64,000 nt of DNA, taken from positions 1,914,714 to 1,978,713 of the forward strand of contig JAQFVV010012506.1 in the NCBI GenBank assembly GCA_028023455.1, read 5' to 3'. Below are positions 45,787 to 57,639 of the stretch, piece by piece. The notes beneath the pieces were generated by a model that saw only the letters and a program-made list of their open reading frames with translations, searched no databases and had not been told where the DNA came from. Source of the DNA: Epiperipatus broadwayi. Taxonomy: Eukaryota; Onychophora; Udeonychophora; Euonychophora; Peripatidae. Each line of letters begins with the position of its first letter. The stretch's first letter is position 1. The translations under genes were made by a program, and so were the position numbers.

Positions 45787-48700
45787 ATATATAAAATAAG
45801 ATTAATCTTATTGGGCAGGATTGATATTAAACGACTAAACATCACATGATCCCCATTTTTTATGCTTACACAAGCTGTTTCCACAGTGGCAAAATTCTCC
45901 ATAGAACAGCATTGAATGGTACTACTGTATGGAGAGTTTAGACTCTGTGTAAGATGAATCTTTATCATTGTTGTAAAGAATATAAAAGCAGTGCAATAGA
46001 GACTAAAAAATAGAATTGACTTAAATAAGCTAAGGACACGTTCAACACATTAATATCATAATCATGGTCATTAAACAAACAAAAAACTAACAACAACATA
46101 GTATTTCATCATTAAAAGTTTAAATTTATTTTTTTACTTATTTAAATGCTATTGGTTCTGTGATTCATTATATGTTCATTTTATGTAATAAACCAAGAAT
46201 CCATAATATTTTGTTTTCTATTATTTTTCTCTTTATAAATTATCTCAACAATAACAGGATCAAAATCATGTTCATATTTCTTTCATGACTCTAAAATAAA
46301 GATGAATTTGTTAAATCAGTTCCAAATGTTTTGTACATAAGTGAATGTTGTACCTTTCTTGTTATTATATTCACTTTTATTTTACTGTAGTATATAAATG
46401 GGCAATACAATTGTTTGCACCCATCACATTAGATTGATTCACTTTATCTACTTTTATCTTCCATATCATTAATCAAACAATTCAAATTTATAGAAGTTCT
46501 AGATCCAACATAAATTTATTTACATATTTCTTCCTAATTTTATTTCCAATACACATTACACACAGTAGTGCCATCTATTTTTTATAATTTTCAACTTTTC
46601 TGTTCTCATACCTAAAATTTATTTTAAAACAATTAACTTATATATATATCACTTGCATTAAAAACATGTTTCATAATATCAGAAATATAAATGTCCAAAT
46701 TCTCAACCTTATCAGGTTCAAACTTAAATAAGTTGATGGAAAAATGTTCTAAAACTCACAAATTATGTCACATTGGTACTTGAGATTTTACATTGACACA
46801 CCCTCTAATATTAAATGGTTTAACAGTCAGTTATAATATAAAGAATTAAGTCTCACTTTATTTTTAAATCTAAATAAATTTTGTCATCGTTTTTTTGTTT
46901 GTTTGGTGACCATGATTATGAAGCTAAAATATAACATATATACTTGGTTTATTTAAGCTAATTTTATTTTTTAATCTCTGTTGCAATGTTTTTATATTTT
47001 TTATATATTAAGATTTATTCAAATATTTTTCGCAATTAAGAGATGATTGCTTTCAACTTTTTAATAGAGAAATCTGAAAGAAAACTATTTTGGCTAATAT
47101 TTACAAAACTATATTTAAATAAATTTGAATGAGACATTTATCTGCTCTATTTTTTCAATATATATTGTAAAACTGACAAGAAACTTTTCTATTTAGGAAA
47201 ATGACATTAATTAAATAAAATGGGTTTAAAAAATGTAAATATAACTAATGTTTCAGTATAAGCATAAAACTTATTTCAGAACTTATGTTTTATTAAATTG
47301 TAAAAATATGTCTGATGTTTTAAATCTTTATTTTTTAATTTTCATGGTAAACTGCTTGTGGTGAGTTTTTTAAATTCTCAAACTTTTTTATAATGGCAAT
47401 GGAACTCGGTAGTTGTTCTAATTAAAAATAAATAAAGATGGTTTATTGGTAATCATAATAGATGAATAACCAACACATAAATGAAAAATAAGCACACATA
47501 GGCATACATTTATATTTTATTATCCAGCTCAAATATCTTCTGTGACTTAAATCCCTGTTGGATGGAATCAAAAAGCTTTCTTATAACACCTATTTGCTTC
47601 TTATTATAAAATGTTATTCTTTTATAACAGTCTTACTAACTTCAGTAGAACATAAATAACTTACTACTGCCTTCAATGTGTAATATTTAAGATCATATCA
47701 CAGAACATTTTCCTTTTATGGGTTGAATGAATGGACATTGTTAAATGAAAAGTAAGATTTTTTGCAAGTTTATTAAAATGTCTTATTGTGAGACTGTCGG
47801 CAAAACCAATTCCTAGAGACGTATTTGGAACAGAATGTTCTGTGATAATTGTCATAACCATAATATTATGAAGATGGCTACTTTATATAATGATAAAAAC
47901 AACTTGATAACTGCAGAACTAAGATTATTCTATCTTACATAAAAGATGTCACTTACTTATATAATTAGAAATGTTTATTTTTTAAATATCCATTATACAA
48001 TTTTTTTTTTTTAAAAAAATACTGAAATATTTCCAAATGCCAAAAAATATTATTGGAATTTTATGATATCTAATTTTCTATTGAATTTGCTTTCATTTAC
48101 ATCTCAATCAGTTAATCTGGAATGAAGAATGCAGTTATACTATTAGTAATGTCTATGATTCATTGATTATTTGTTTGCACATAAAATTAACAAATTATGA
48201 TATTGATTTTAGCAAAACATCACTATGATGAAAATTGAACAATACACTAAGATATAATTAAAGGGAGCAATAGAATTTTTTTAAATGTCTGATAACATAA
48301 ATTAAAAGTATAAATTAAATTCATTAAAATGCTATCTGAAAAAGATCAATAGGAGAAAACATCTATTTATATTAACCAATCAAAAGACTTGAAAATAAGG
48401 GGAGGAGGAGAAAAATAAAAACTTTCAACACTATACACATTCTTTTAACTTAAGAAAGTATAAGCTCTAAATAAAGTATTTGTGATTATACTATAAATAT
48501 TAGTTATATAAACATTTTAAAATTTCATTTGATTATCATTATATGCTTGATGTGAAAATTTATAGTTCTCTTCAAAATATTCAGTAGAGAAATAGAGCAG
48601 ATAAACTATTATTTCAAGAGTTACAAAATACAGTAGTGTACAACTAATCAAAATAATTGTCACTCATTTATTTAAAATTTTCAATTGAAAAAATTGTAAA

Positions 48701-48830
48701 TGATCCTATACATAATTGGTTATTATAGATTCAATCATAATGGATAAGCATATCTTGTTACTACTTTAACCAAGAAAATGATTATCACTATGTTTTAAAA
48801 ATAAAATGTGTTATGTGGATTTATTGAGGG
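45787..48830. other. no feature seen
   Basis: AT-rich; no repeats of note and no supportable coding. Confidence 0.55.
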
Positions 48831-48841
48831 TTTTTTTTTTT

Positions 48842-48853
48842 TGGGGGGGGGGG
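48842..48853. repeat. poly(T)-poly(G) junction
   Basis: A run of T directly followed by 12 G, a very strong local departure from the AT-rich background. Confidence 0.9.
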
Positions 48854-49160
48854 GTAATTGTAATATTAGATTATTTTAGCCTAAACACATTTCTTCTTGT
48901 CTTAATTTATGCAATTTTTCTTTTTAATGCCATTCTTGTGTTAGTTGAGTCCATGGTTATTGCCATATTTTAAAAGTAAAATACATTTGTTTACACATAA
49001 TAAATTGAAATCTTTTTATTTGTGACTTATTGCTTTATGGGGTTAATTGTAATATTAGATTATTTTAGCTTAAAAATATTTCTTGTTGTGTTATTTTATG
49101 CAATTTTTTTAGCTGCCATTCTTATGTTAATTCAAGTATATTTTAAAAGTAAAATACTTA
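48854..49160. repeat. tandem duplication, two diverged units
   Basis: 48855-48985 and 49042-49155 align: both start TAATTGTAATATTAGATTAT, then have TTTATGCAATTTTT, GCCATTCTT and ATTTTAAAAGTAAAATAC. The period is about 187 bp. Confidence 0.75.
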
Positions 49161-49217
49161 AGTATTGTTATTTGGTTTCAGGACAGGTTGTGGGCACATG
49201 ATGAACCTACTTTTTCC

Positions 49218-49480
49218 AAGTCATTTTCTAATTATTAATGTTTGATAATTTGATATCTAGTTGTATTTGAGGCTTTTTTTTTTTGATTGAACAATAGTTC
49301 TACAAAATTTACATGTTTATTTGATTACAGCAGTCATGTGATCTTCTAGTCACATGATTTTGCTTTTTTTTCACACCAATCATTTTCTAAATATTAATAT
49401 GCTTAATATTTTAATTTCTGGAAATATTTCATTTTTTGATCGAACATAGTTCTACATTTGCATGTTTATTTTTTAAGTTT
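49218..49480. repeat. tandem duplication, two diverged units
   Basis: The unit starting TCATTTTCTAATTATTAAT (about 49221) recurs at about 49380 as TCATTTTCTAAATATTAAT. Both continue to a GTTCTACA...CATGTTTATTT end. Confidence 0.65.
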
Positions 49481-50595
49481 CTGGTTGAAATTTGTAATTT
49501 TTTTAGCTAATGGCCCAAATAGTTAAAATACTTTATAACCAGGGCACTGATATTATCTGACTTTCTTTTATTATTGGTTGTGTTAGTGGTAATTTAGGGG
49601 TTTTCTTAGAAACTAAAATGATAGAGAGCACATTCTAAAGTCATTCCCATGATTTATATTTTCTATAATAATTAAAATAATGCATAGCTTACAAAAATAT
49701 TATATGTAATATTTATCATTAAAAGTTTCAATTTTAATTAGTGAATCAAGAAAAAAAAAGTTTTTTCACCACTTTTTAACTAAGAATAGTGAACAACTAG
49801 ATTTGATATTTGCTAAGTGATAAATGTTTTAGTAGTTTTTAACCTCTGCCTTACTTACTTCTAGTTAAAGAATATTTATATACTGAATGCGTAACTACAT
49901 TAGCTGTGGGTTAGAAATATGAAAGAAAAATTGTGAGCCTGCTTGAAATGAGAAAATGTTTAAATTTTATTTAGTTTTGGAAAAGATCAATTATGTCATG
50001 GGGCATTATATATTCCAGTTGGTTATATAGCTGTACTAGCAAAACAAACAATTAGACAGCAGCATATTCCTCAGGTTTGAGAATAAAAAAATATTTTATT
50101 AATAGGGGAAAATAATCTTTAAAATTTCTTAGATCTATTTTTTTAAAGAGACATTATTTAACTCAATCATTGTAAAATCCCTGTATGATAGTATGAGAAT
50201 TCTCAAACATTAAATATATTTAAGAGTATTTTTTAAAAAAAAAAAATAATAAAAAAAAAAATAAGATTTATACATTAGTAAATTTTATTTTTAATTAATC
50301 AGAATTGATTTTTTTTATCGCTATTTAATAAAAAAAAAATCTAATCAGTGCAATTAACAGATTATCTTGTTATTTTTTTTGCAAGATTTGTTTTAAAGGA
50401 ATGTCAAAAATTTTATGTTGTTAAATTTAAGTTCTTAACTTGTTTTTAATCTATGATTAAGGAGATAATTGTCTAAATTGTTATAATTATAAAATTTTAT
50501 CTAATTGGTTATCATGAAAATTATTATTTAAAAGAAAGATTGTAATTGGCTTGTGGGCAAGATTGCTCTGAAATATATATGGGGGCATGAATTAG

Positions 50596-50725
50596 TGAGT
50601 ACACCCAAGTGTCTGGAGAAATTATTGCTAACTTAATTATTGAAAAGAGCAGTCAAATCTTAAATCTGATGCTGAAAAATATAGTAGAAGAAAGTATTTC
50701 TAACTTAGCTGTTGAAGAGAAAGCA
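50596..50725 (+). CDS. candidate internal exon, unknown protein
   Basis: An open stretch of about 43 codons with good codon balance: EYTQVSGEIIANLIIEKS, then QILNLMLKNIVEESISNL and AVEEKA. It is bounded by AG at 50594-50595 and a GTAAAG donor at 50726. The DNA repeats with a period of about 72 bp (ANLIIEK and SNLAVEEK are corresponding parts). The following exon-like stretch at 50957 is in compatible phase (0). The polypyrimidine tract before 50594 is weak. The helical, acidic repeat pattern does not identify a family. It may be a real exon or a pseudogene. Confidence 0.35.
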
Positions 50726-50956
50726 GTAAAGTTTTAATGTGGTTGCTGAAAAGAAAAAAGAAAAAGCCTTTACCAATCTATGGCATAACACAGCAGAAAT
50801 CTTAACCAAGTTATTGAATATAATAATAAAAATTTTTAATCCAACTTTTAGCATACTATCAGTTTAGCACTAAAAATTGTTTGTATCATGAAAACCATGT
50901 GCTAGATTTAGCTAAAAGTTAGCCATCATCTTCCTTCATGTAACCTACTTTTACAG

Positions 50957-51109
50957 GAAGAAAATGTTGGGAAGATAAAAACTCCTTTAAGCAGTCCACA
51001 ACCTCATCTTCAACCAATAGCAACAAGTCTGAATATATCTGTCTCACCTGGAAATTTAAGAGAAGAACCAAATGAACAAATTTTGCTATTTTTTAATTAC
51101 CTGGCATGA
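50957..51109 (+). CDS. candidate terminal exon, unknown protein
   Basis: A good 3' splice site precedes it (pyrimidine-rich CTTCCTTCATG..., then CTACTTTTACAG at 50945-50956). The frame starts GAAGAA and runs 50 codons to TGA at 51107: EENVGKIKTPLSSPQPHLQP, then SLNISVSPGNLREEP and EQILLFFNYLA. G+C is well above the surroundings. The same frame continues past TGA as sense sequence broken only by two more TGA codons (KGHLNHTISKKIFKEKLN, then KGSNTKAMARDIIF). That would fit three decayed CGA or TGG codons, i.e. a pseudogene. A poly(A) signal follows at 51286. No domain recognised. Confidence 0.45.
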   Translation, partial: EENVGKIKTPLSSPQPHLQPIATSLNISVSPGNLREEPNEQILLFFNYLA

Positions 51110-51285
51110 AAAGGACACCTTAACCATACCATATCTAAAAAAATCTTCAAGGAGAAGCTCAATTGAATAGAAAACTGGAACTGAAAAGGCTCCAACACTA
51201 AAGCCATGGCAAGAGATATTATTTTTTATATGTGCACACTATATTTTTTTATTAATAGAAAATCTGTGTTTTGTTTCAGAAATGT

Positions 51286-51291
51286 AATAAA
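51286..51291 (+). promoter_or_regulatory. poly(A) signal AATAAA
   Basis: AATAAA followed by a T-rich stretch, about 180 bp after the candidate terminal exon. AATAAA is common by chance in DNA this AT-rich. Confidence 0.3.
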
Positions 51292-52077
51292 GTTTTTTTT
51301 TTCTCAATTTGCTCTCTTGGTAGAATCAAAGATTGCTATCTTTGATTTTTGAAAATGTTTAACAAACTCTTAGTTATTTTTAAAGAAAGAATCTAATGAG
51401 TTTAAAATCAATTCATGAATAAAAATTGATTGGTTAATATAATTTTTGAAATATATATATATGAATGTTTTAAATGTCATATTATCATGTCATCTTTGTT
51501 TTTGTTGTTATTAATTATATATTAAATAATTGTTTTCAAAAATATTCTTCCTGGTCTTAATTACTTTATTCTACCCAATTCATAAAGTATAGTGTGACCT
51601 TATATCATGACAGCTTATATTCTAGGATTTAGTTTTTTTTTTATGATATCATTAAAGCAAGTAATGGAAGCCCATGATTTTCTTACGGTTATTTATGATA
51701 AGCTACTTTATTTATTTATTTCCCTCTTGCTCACAGTAATAAATTATAGAGTTCTTGCTTTCTGAGCTAGATTTGTGCAAAACAGCTATATGGGATAGGG
51801 TGTTTATGTTTAGTATTGGGCATCCAGATGATGATTTCTGCATTTGTGTAAAGAGGATATTCTTCAAAGTCCATACACTACATTTTATTTAGTTTGGTCT
51901 CTATTAGCAATTAAGTTTATAGTTGGCAAGTACATAATGCTGGGATATTGAAACATGCTGATCATCATCAATAATCTGGCCACTTAGTACCATTAATTAT
52001 TTTTTGATTGTGTTCTTATGGATTAGCACTTAAGTGTGTGCATCCCAACTATAGTTTAAATAATTGCACAAGCTGGC

Positions 52078-52132
52078 AAAGGCTCAATAGTTAGCCCAGT
52101 CTACAGATGACCCAGTTCAAATCTAGCCAAAG
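52078..52132 (+). repeat. possible tRNA-derived SINE head
   Basis: GGCTCAATAGTTAG (A-box-like) and, about 30 nt later, CAGTTCAAATCTAG (B-box-like), followed by a T-rich sequence. No second copy was seen. Confidence 0.4.
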
Positions 52133-52754
52133 ATGGACTGTTGATTTTTTTCTGATTTATTGTATTGATTTATCTTGATAATAATATTTCCACCAATGAT
52201 ATTGATGGCTGACTTTTTACTTATTTATAATGCTGGTTGATGAAGTTGTAATTATATGCTTTTAGTTGCTCTAAAAAGTTAGCTATGCTGATCTCTCAGA
52301 GTGATCTATTACACTCACCTTTTTGAAATTATTTTTTTAAACTTGAGGATAAAAATACAATTCCTCAGATCCCTCATGGTTGAAACCCCAATTTTCTGTA
52401 GAGTTACAAATGGCTAACCAATTTAAGGCAGTTGATGTCCACATACTGGTGATCATTACCCCAGGTACGACCTCGTATTTCCCCTATAGCGTTACAAGTA
52501 ATCTAATTCTAAATCTTATTGATATTTAATAAATATTATAATACGATTGCTGAAGTAAAGAGAATTTTACAAAATTTGCAATATTATTGTTGAGATATTA
52601 TCGTTATGTAGTTTACCTTTTTTTAAAAAAAAAAAACTAATTCTAATTATTACATGGATATACTAATATTTTTAATTGTATTAACTTATTCTTATTTAAA
52701 TATAAATATTTGAAAACCAGGCAGTTTTCACAAACCTGGAGCTTAATTATAAAT

Positions 52755-53045
52755 ATAAGGGATTTCAACTCTGACTTTCAAGCACTCACCAACTATCCAC
52801 ACTATTTCATATAACTGATACACATGACCACACACATGTAGAAAAGATAAATAATCACCAATATACGTATTTCGTGCTAAATCAGCACTCATCAGTTGGT
52901 AGAAATTATCAGATTCCACACATATATAATCAATGCTCAGTTTATATTAAGATAGCAAATCCCCACACTTTAATGGACAGGCTTCAATCTACTTCAACCT
53001 CCAACCTTTCAGCCATCCATATCATTGAAAATCCGATGATGGAAA
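52755..53045 (-). repeat. ribozyme-bearing tRNA-tailed element, single arm
   Basis: Corresponds to one (left) arm of the 24126-24660 palindrome: outer end GAGTTGAAATCCCTT on the minus strand, the hammerhead at 52858-52899, then TCTTAATATAAACTGAGCAT and a centre-proximal part ending near 53045. The mirror arm is absent, so the family can exist as a monomer or lose half. This arm has the least decayed ribozyme. Confidence 0.8.
52858..52899 (-). ncRNA. hammerhead ribozyme, consensus-perfect core
   Basis: Minus strand, 42 nt: stem I strand CCAA, core CTGATGA, stem II GTGCT/AGCAC (5 of 5 pairs) with loop GATTT, GAAA, stem III from the self-complementary ATACGTAT, H17 = A, and stem I strand TTGG (4 of 4; the next pair A-T also forms). 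All conserved core positions of a type I hammerhead are met, and predicted cleavage is between A and TTGG. The very short loopless stem III is typical of animal repeat-encoded hammerheads, which are thought to cleave best as dimers or in tandem transcripts. Whether it is transcribed cannot be seen. Confidence 0.82.
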
Positions 53046-54090
53046 GCCCAAATCCCATGCTAATGCCAACATTATTTAAATATCTTATTTAAATATCGAT
53101 ATACATTTCTCTAGTAAAACGTAAAAAGTCTATTTGTTAATTATAAACTTCGCTTCATTCTTTCTGCATTTATTAAACAAACTCTTTTATCATAACTTTA
53201 ATAAAAGTCTGGGTCTTTTTTATTTTTAAGCTGTTATCTTTATTAATTAACAAGATGTTTCGTTTTTACCAATCTATTATTTATGTTTGTATGGTAATTA
53301 TTTTATAATTTATAAAGGTTTAAAATATAAATGTAATATAATATTCATTATTAAATATTTTAAACATGTTATAAACAATTTTTTTAAGACTAGTTGAAAA
53401 TAATTACAATATATATATTATTAAAAATTTATTTAAGCCTATTTTAAGTCAATCAATTATTAACGTTGCCTTTGTTAATAATTCCGAGTTCTCTCTATTT
53501 GAGTATTATGATTTATAGTCAAAGCACAAGAATAAAAATCACAGCTGGCGAATGTTTAGTGAGAAAATATTACAAAAATTAGGTATTTAATGAAATCTTA
53601 TTTCTCCAACATATTTTATATTTTTTTAAAGCATTTTTTATTGCTAAAACTAACTCTTTTTTATGTAAAATATATATAATAAAAGTTTAATAATAATAAT
53701 AAAAAATTTGAATTATTATTTTTATTTATACTTCTGATAATTGACACTGACTTTATCAAATTTTTAATGTTAGGATTTTTTAATTTTTTATTTCTTTTGG
53801 GATCCCAAGTTTAAAAACTCTAAAGATACTATATTTCATCGAAGTTTAAGTTTTTAAAATTTTACAAACTATCTCAAACATAACATATATAAGTGGTCTT
53901 TCCACATCCACTACCATATGGTTCTATATCTTCTTTAGATATCTAAAACCACGGATAACAGTAAACTCAGACACATCTTTAATACAATTTAGTTTAAAAA
54001 TGCACATATGTAGATATCAATAAAACTAGTTAACAAATAAATACGATCATTTATTTATAAATAAATAATCAAATTGCTTTATAGCTTGAA
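53046..54090. other. no feature seen
   Basis: Extremely AT-rich; no feature supportable. Confidence 0.55.
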
Positions 54091-54315
54091 AGTTCATAAA
54101 AAATTGAAAACATGAAATGTCAGAATGCAAATTGATCCAAAAACCCTACATTCCAGAATCCAACATACTACCATTATGCTAAACTGTACACTACTTATGA
54201 AGAGACAGTGCAATAATAAATCTAGATTGTGGGATGAGGAAATAGAATTATTACAGCATTTAAAAAATATCTTTGGGTTAGTATTTTTAGATCTAGGGTC
54301 TGAACCTACCCTGGC

Positions 54316-54358
54316 ACCTCTCTGAGGAGTGCCAAAGCATGAAACCATGGTCAGGGGT
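54316..54358 (+). ncRNA. hammerhead ribozyme, second family
   Basis: Stem I ACCTCT/AGGGGT (6 pairs, one T-G), core CTGAGGA (N7 = G allowed) at 54322-54328, stem II GTGC/GCAT with loop CAAA (closing pair G-U), GAAA at 54341-54344, stem III ACC/GGT with loop AT, and H17 = C at 54352. All invariant core bases are present; only the 10.1/11.1 pair is weakened to G-U, as a C-to-T change before GAAA would cause. The element around it (about 54090-54420) is GC-richer and contains no clear coding. Stem and loop sequences are unrelated to the 52.86 kb family. Confidence 0.75.
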
Positions 54359-54420
54359 TTGGGGGGGGGTTCCTGACAGAGATATTTTAAATGCTTTTTC
54401 TGGCTAAGCATTTAACACAA

Positions 54421-56300
54421 AGCTTGTTGAGGAATTGGCAATCGTCATTGTTTATAACTTACAAGCTTAAGAGAATATGGTCATGTGATCTATGACTCTT
54501 ATTTTGAGAATTATTACAGATTTCTATTTTTTTTTTTTATCTAATACTTTTTTAAGTTATGGGTTAACAATTAAGTTATTAGAGGGATTAAAAGTTAATA
54601 TAAATGGAGTATGTGATGGTTAAGTAATCTAGATGAAGATAAATGAGGAATGCATATGAATAAAATAATTTTATGACAATGATAATAATGTTTATAATTT
54701 TACACATTATCAATACTTAAGATAATTAGAAAAAAAAAATTATTGATGAATCTGAAACATTAAGTCAAACTTTAAGTTTAAACGATTACAGATCCTGAAC
54801 ATCATTTTAAAGTGATTACCCATTATTAGATTTAATAATAAATCAAAATAATAATCATTTTAAAGAATGAAATAAAATAGTTACTATCATTTTTGAATAT
54901 TTATGAAAATTTTTTTATTTACCTGAAAACATCATTATTAAATGAACAAACCTTTCCATTGAAGTACGGTAATGATTTTAAATAGGAGCTTATTTTACAT
55001 TTCTATATATTATAAATTTCTACATATGTACCTGCAGATCTATTAGATGTAAATATTTAATGGCACCCTCATTTAAAAAATATTGGCAATGCAGTAATGC
55101 GTATTGTGTTTGTAGGTTGAATAATCATTTTTGAAGCCAAATGTAGTAAAAAGTTATTGAAATTGAGTATAATATTATCTTTTATTTTTTATTTTTTAAT
55201 TTCTATGGTGAAGTCAGACGCAGTTAAAATGGATTATAGTTAACAAACTATCTTTATATTGAAAGAAAAATTACACAGAGCTCCATAGTGTAATTCTATC
55301 TGTTACATTTATATATCAAATCTGTAATGAAAAAAAGTGTTTAGGATAGAACAGATGTAGATTTAAATATGCTGATGACATCACAACTATAACTGGAAGT
55401 AAAAAATATGTTAAAACATTAAATACCAGGATGAAATATGAGTTTATAATTATATATTTAAAAAAACAACAAACACATATTATATATAAATATGCAACCA
55501 TATGATTTAAAAATTGTTATTAAAAACATAAAAATTAAAAAGTAAGAAAATCAAAAATAGATATTAGATTATATCTTCATATTCTTTTAAAGCACATTTG
55601 ATTATATTGAATTTGCTTTTTGATTGTAGCATGAGATGAACTATTTCATTAAAAAGTGTACAATGATCAGAAAGAGAATAATGAACAAAAAAAAACATCA
55701 CCCCATTAAAAGTGATTACAAGAGCACAAACTGATGATCAGAAAAAAAAAACAGATGTGTCTAAGTAGCAAATTATGTTTGTGCCAATGAACATATGTTC
55801 AATTGGAAAAATACAAAAATATTGGATAGAGAGGAAAAAGTAAAAATAAAATAAAATTCAAAGAAGCTGCTCACACGATAATGGCAAATAATCCCATAAA
55901 TCAACCGAATGTGACTATACATAATGGCCAGTATGTTTTATTGTTCAAATGACTTCCCCAATATCTAAATATTTTAAATCTTTAAGGATGATAGTTTTAA
56001 TTGTCATGTTGTTATTTTAAGTACTAAGAAATGAGATAATTTATTTATTTCATTACTAATGTGACAGAATTAATGTTTAGGATAGTTGCAATCGGGCTAT
56101 AATGTTATATTTAATTATTGAATTATAGCAACTATCATTTTATCATTCATCAATAAATAAGATTATAATCGGTTATACAATAACAGCCTTTTATCAACCC
56201 TTTTGTCAGTTCATCTTTATTTATTCATACTGTTACAAATGACAGATTATAAATAGGCATATATTATAATAATTAATAATTGCTTCTAATTTAATTCCGT
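54421..56300. other. no feature seen
   Basis: AT-rich with scattered homopolymers; no coding or repeat identified. Confidence 0.5.
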
Positions 56301-56301
56301 T

Positions 56302-56335
<34 letters not shown>

Positions 56336-56339
<4 letters not shown>

Positions 56340-56388
56340 CTCTCTATCTATATATATATATATATATATATATAAGAGAGAGAGAGAA
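56336..56388. repeat. AT-cored palindrome with CT/GA arms
   Basis: Arms TCTCTCTATCTATA and TATAAGAGAGAGAGA around (TA)n; a second (TA)n tract lies just before (56305-56333). Confidence 0.8.
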
Positions 56389-57290
56389 TAATTCCAAACA
56401 AACAGAACTTATGCAAGGAATTAATTATCCATATAATCATTATATTAATTACAAAAAGGAAAAAATATATAAGTATATATATATTAATCATCTAAAAAAT
56501 GTGCAAGAATAACTTACAATCAAGTAAAATACATGCATATGTTAAAACAACAACAACAATAATAATTATGATTACAAATAATACAATAATATTTCAAACA
56601 TTTTTTGAATATATAAAAAGGTAAATAGACAACATCTATTTAGTAGTCAGTAACAAAAAAATTAAACAATCTGTAACCTTTGTAATTAAATGGCCTACAA
56701 TTACTTTTCAAATAATTAAAGAGAGAGGATTTCACCTTTTCACTTATATGTGCCTTAATAATTTATATAATAGCTCAATGATCTCATGTTATACAAAAAA
56801 AACTTTTAAATTCAAACACAAGATAAGGACTTTATAAATAAAATCTTTAATTACATATGTCCTATGTAACCATATGCATTTAATAAATAAATAAAAATTC
56901 AAATAATTGAAAACTTTTAGCTAAATGGGTATTTACAACTGACACTTTACCACACAATAAGGAATTACAATGATATATATCCATGATAATTCTATATTTA
57001 TATAGTTAAAGAACAGATAACACACAAGAATTAACATAAATATTATGCACAATCTATGCCTACCAAAAATAATATGCATGGTATAATTTTGTAAAGTACA
57101 TAATGAGGACAGTGAGTAATTTTTACATTCATCTCAAGTGGGAAATACTATAACACAATATACTTTGATAACAAACAAAAAAAAGTCATTAAAATAGATC
57201 TAGGCAAAAATTTCACTGGATAATAAAATAAGTAATTAATTTTACATAACTGAAAACATAAGTAAACAATATAACTTGATCAAGATAACT

Positions 57291-57386
57291 TCTTCTTTTT
57301 TTCATATGTCAAATGTGTTGATCAGAAAGCAAACCCAGGAAAGCTGCTTGGAAGTCAGCTATGTTAACCACTAGGTCACCAAAGAT
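57291..57386 (-). repeat. tRNA-derived SINE, copy 3
   Basis: Minus strand: A box TGACCTAGTGGTTAA, B-box region GGGTTTGCTTTCTGATC, and the 3' end GACATATGAAAAAAA. The CATATGA plus A-tail ending is shared with the copies at 551-653 and 1666-1770; the head has diverged. Confidence 0.65.
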
Positions 57387-57639
57387 AACTTTTAATCAAT
57401 GTAAACACCTAAACAACAATAATTATCAACAAAATGATATTACCTCACATACAAATACTATTGGAATGAACTTTATACTGACTACTATTACTGATACTAA
57501 GTGAAGGAGGAGAGTATTTAAATAGAATACTTTTCACTTTATTATCAATTGGCAGTTAATCAATTTAACATAAATCAGTTATTTATTAAAGTCAGATCTT
57601 TATTAATTATTTGTTTAAGAATACTATATTAAGCAGCAT

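Noticed and set aside
53700-53760. A/T-rich tracts as replication origin
   Set aside because: No feature distinguishes these from the AT-rich background.
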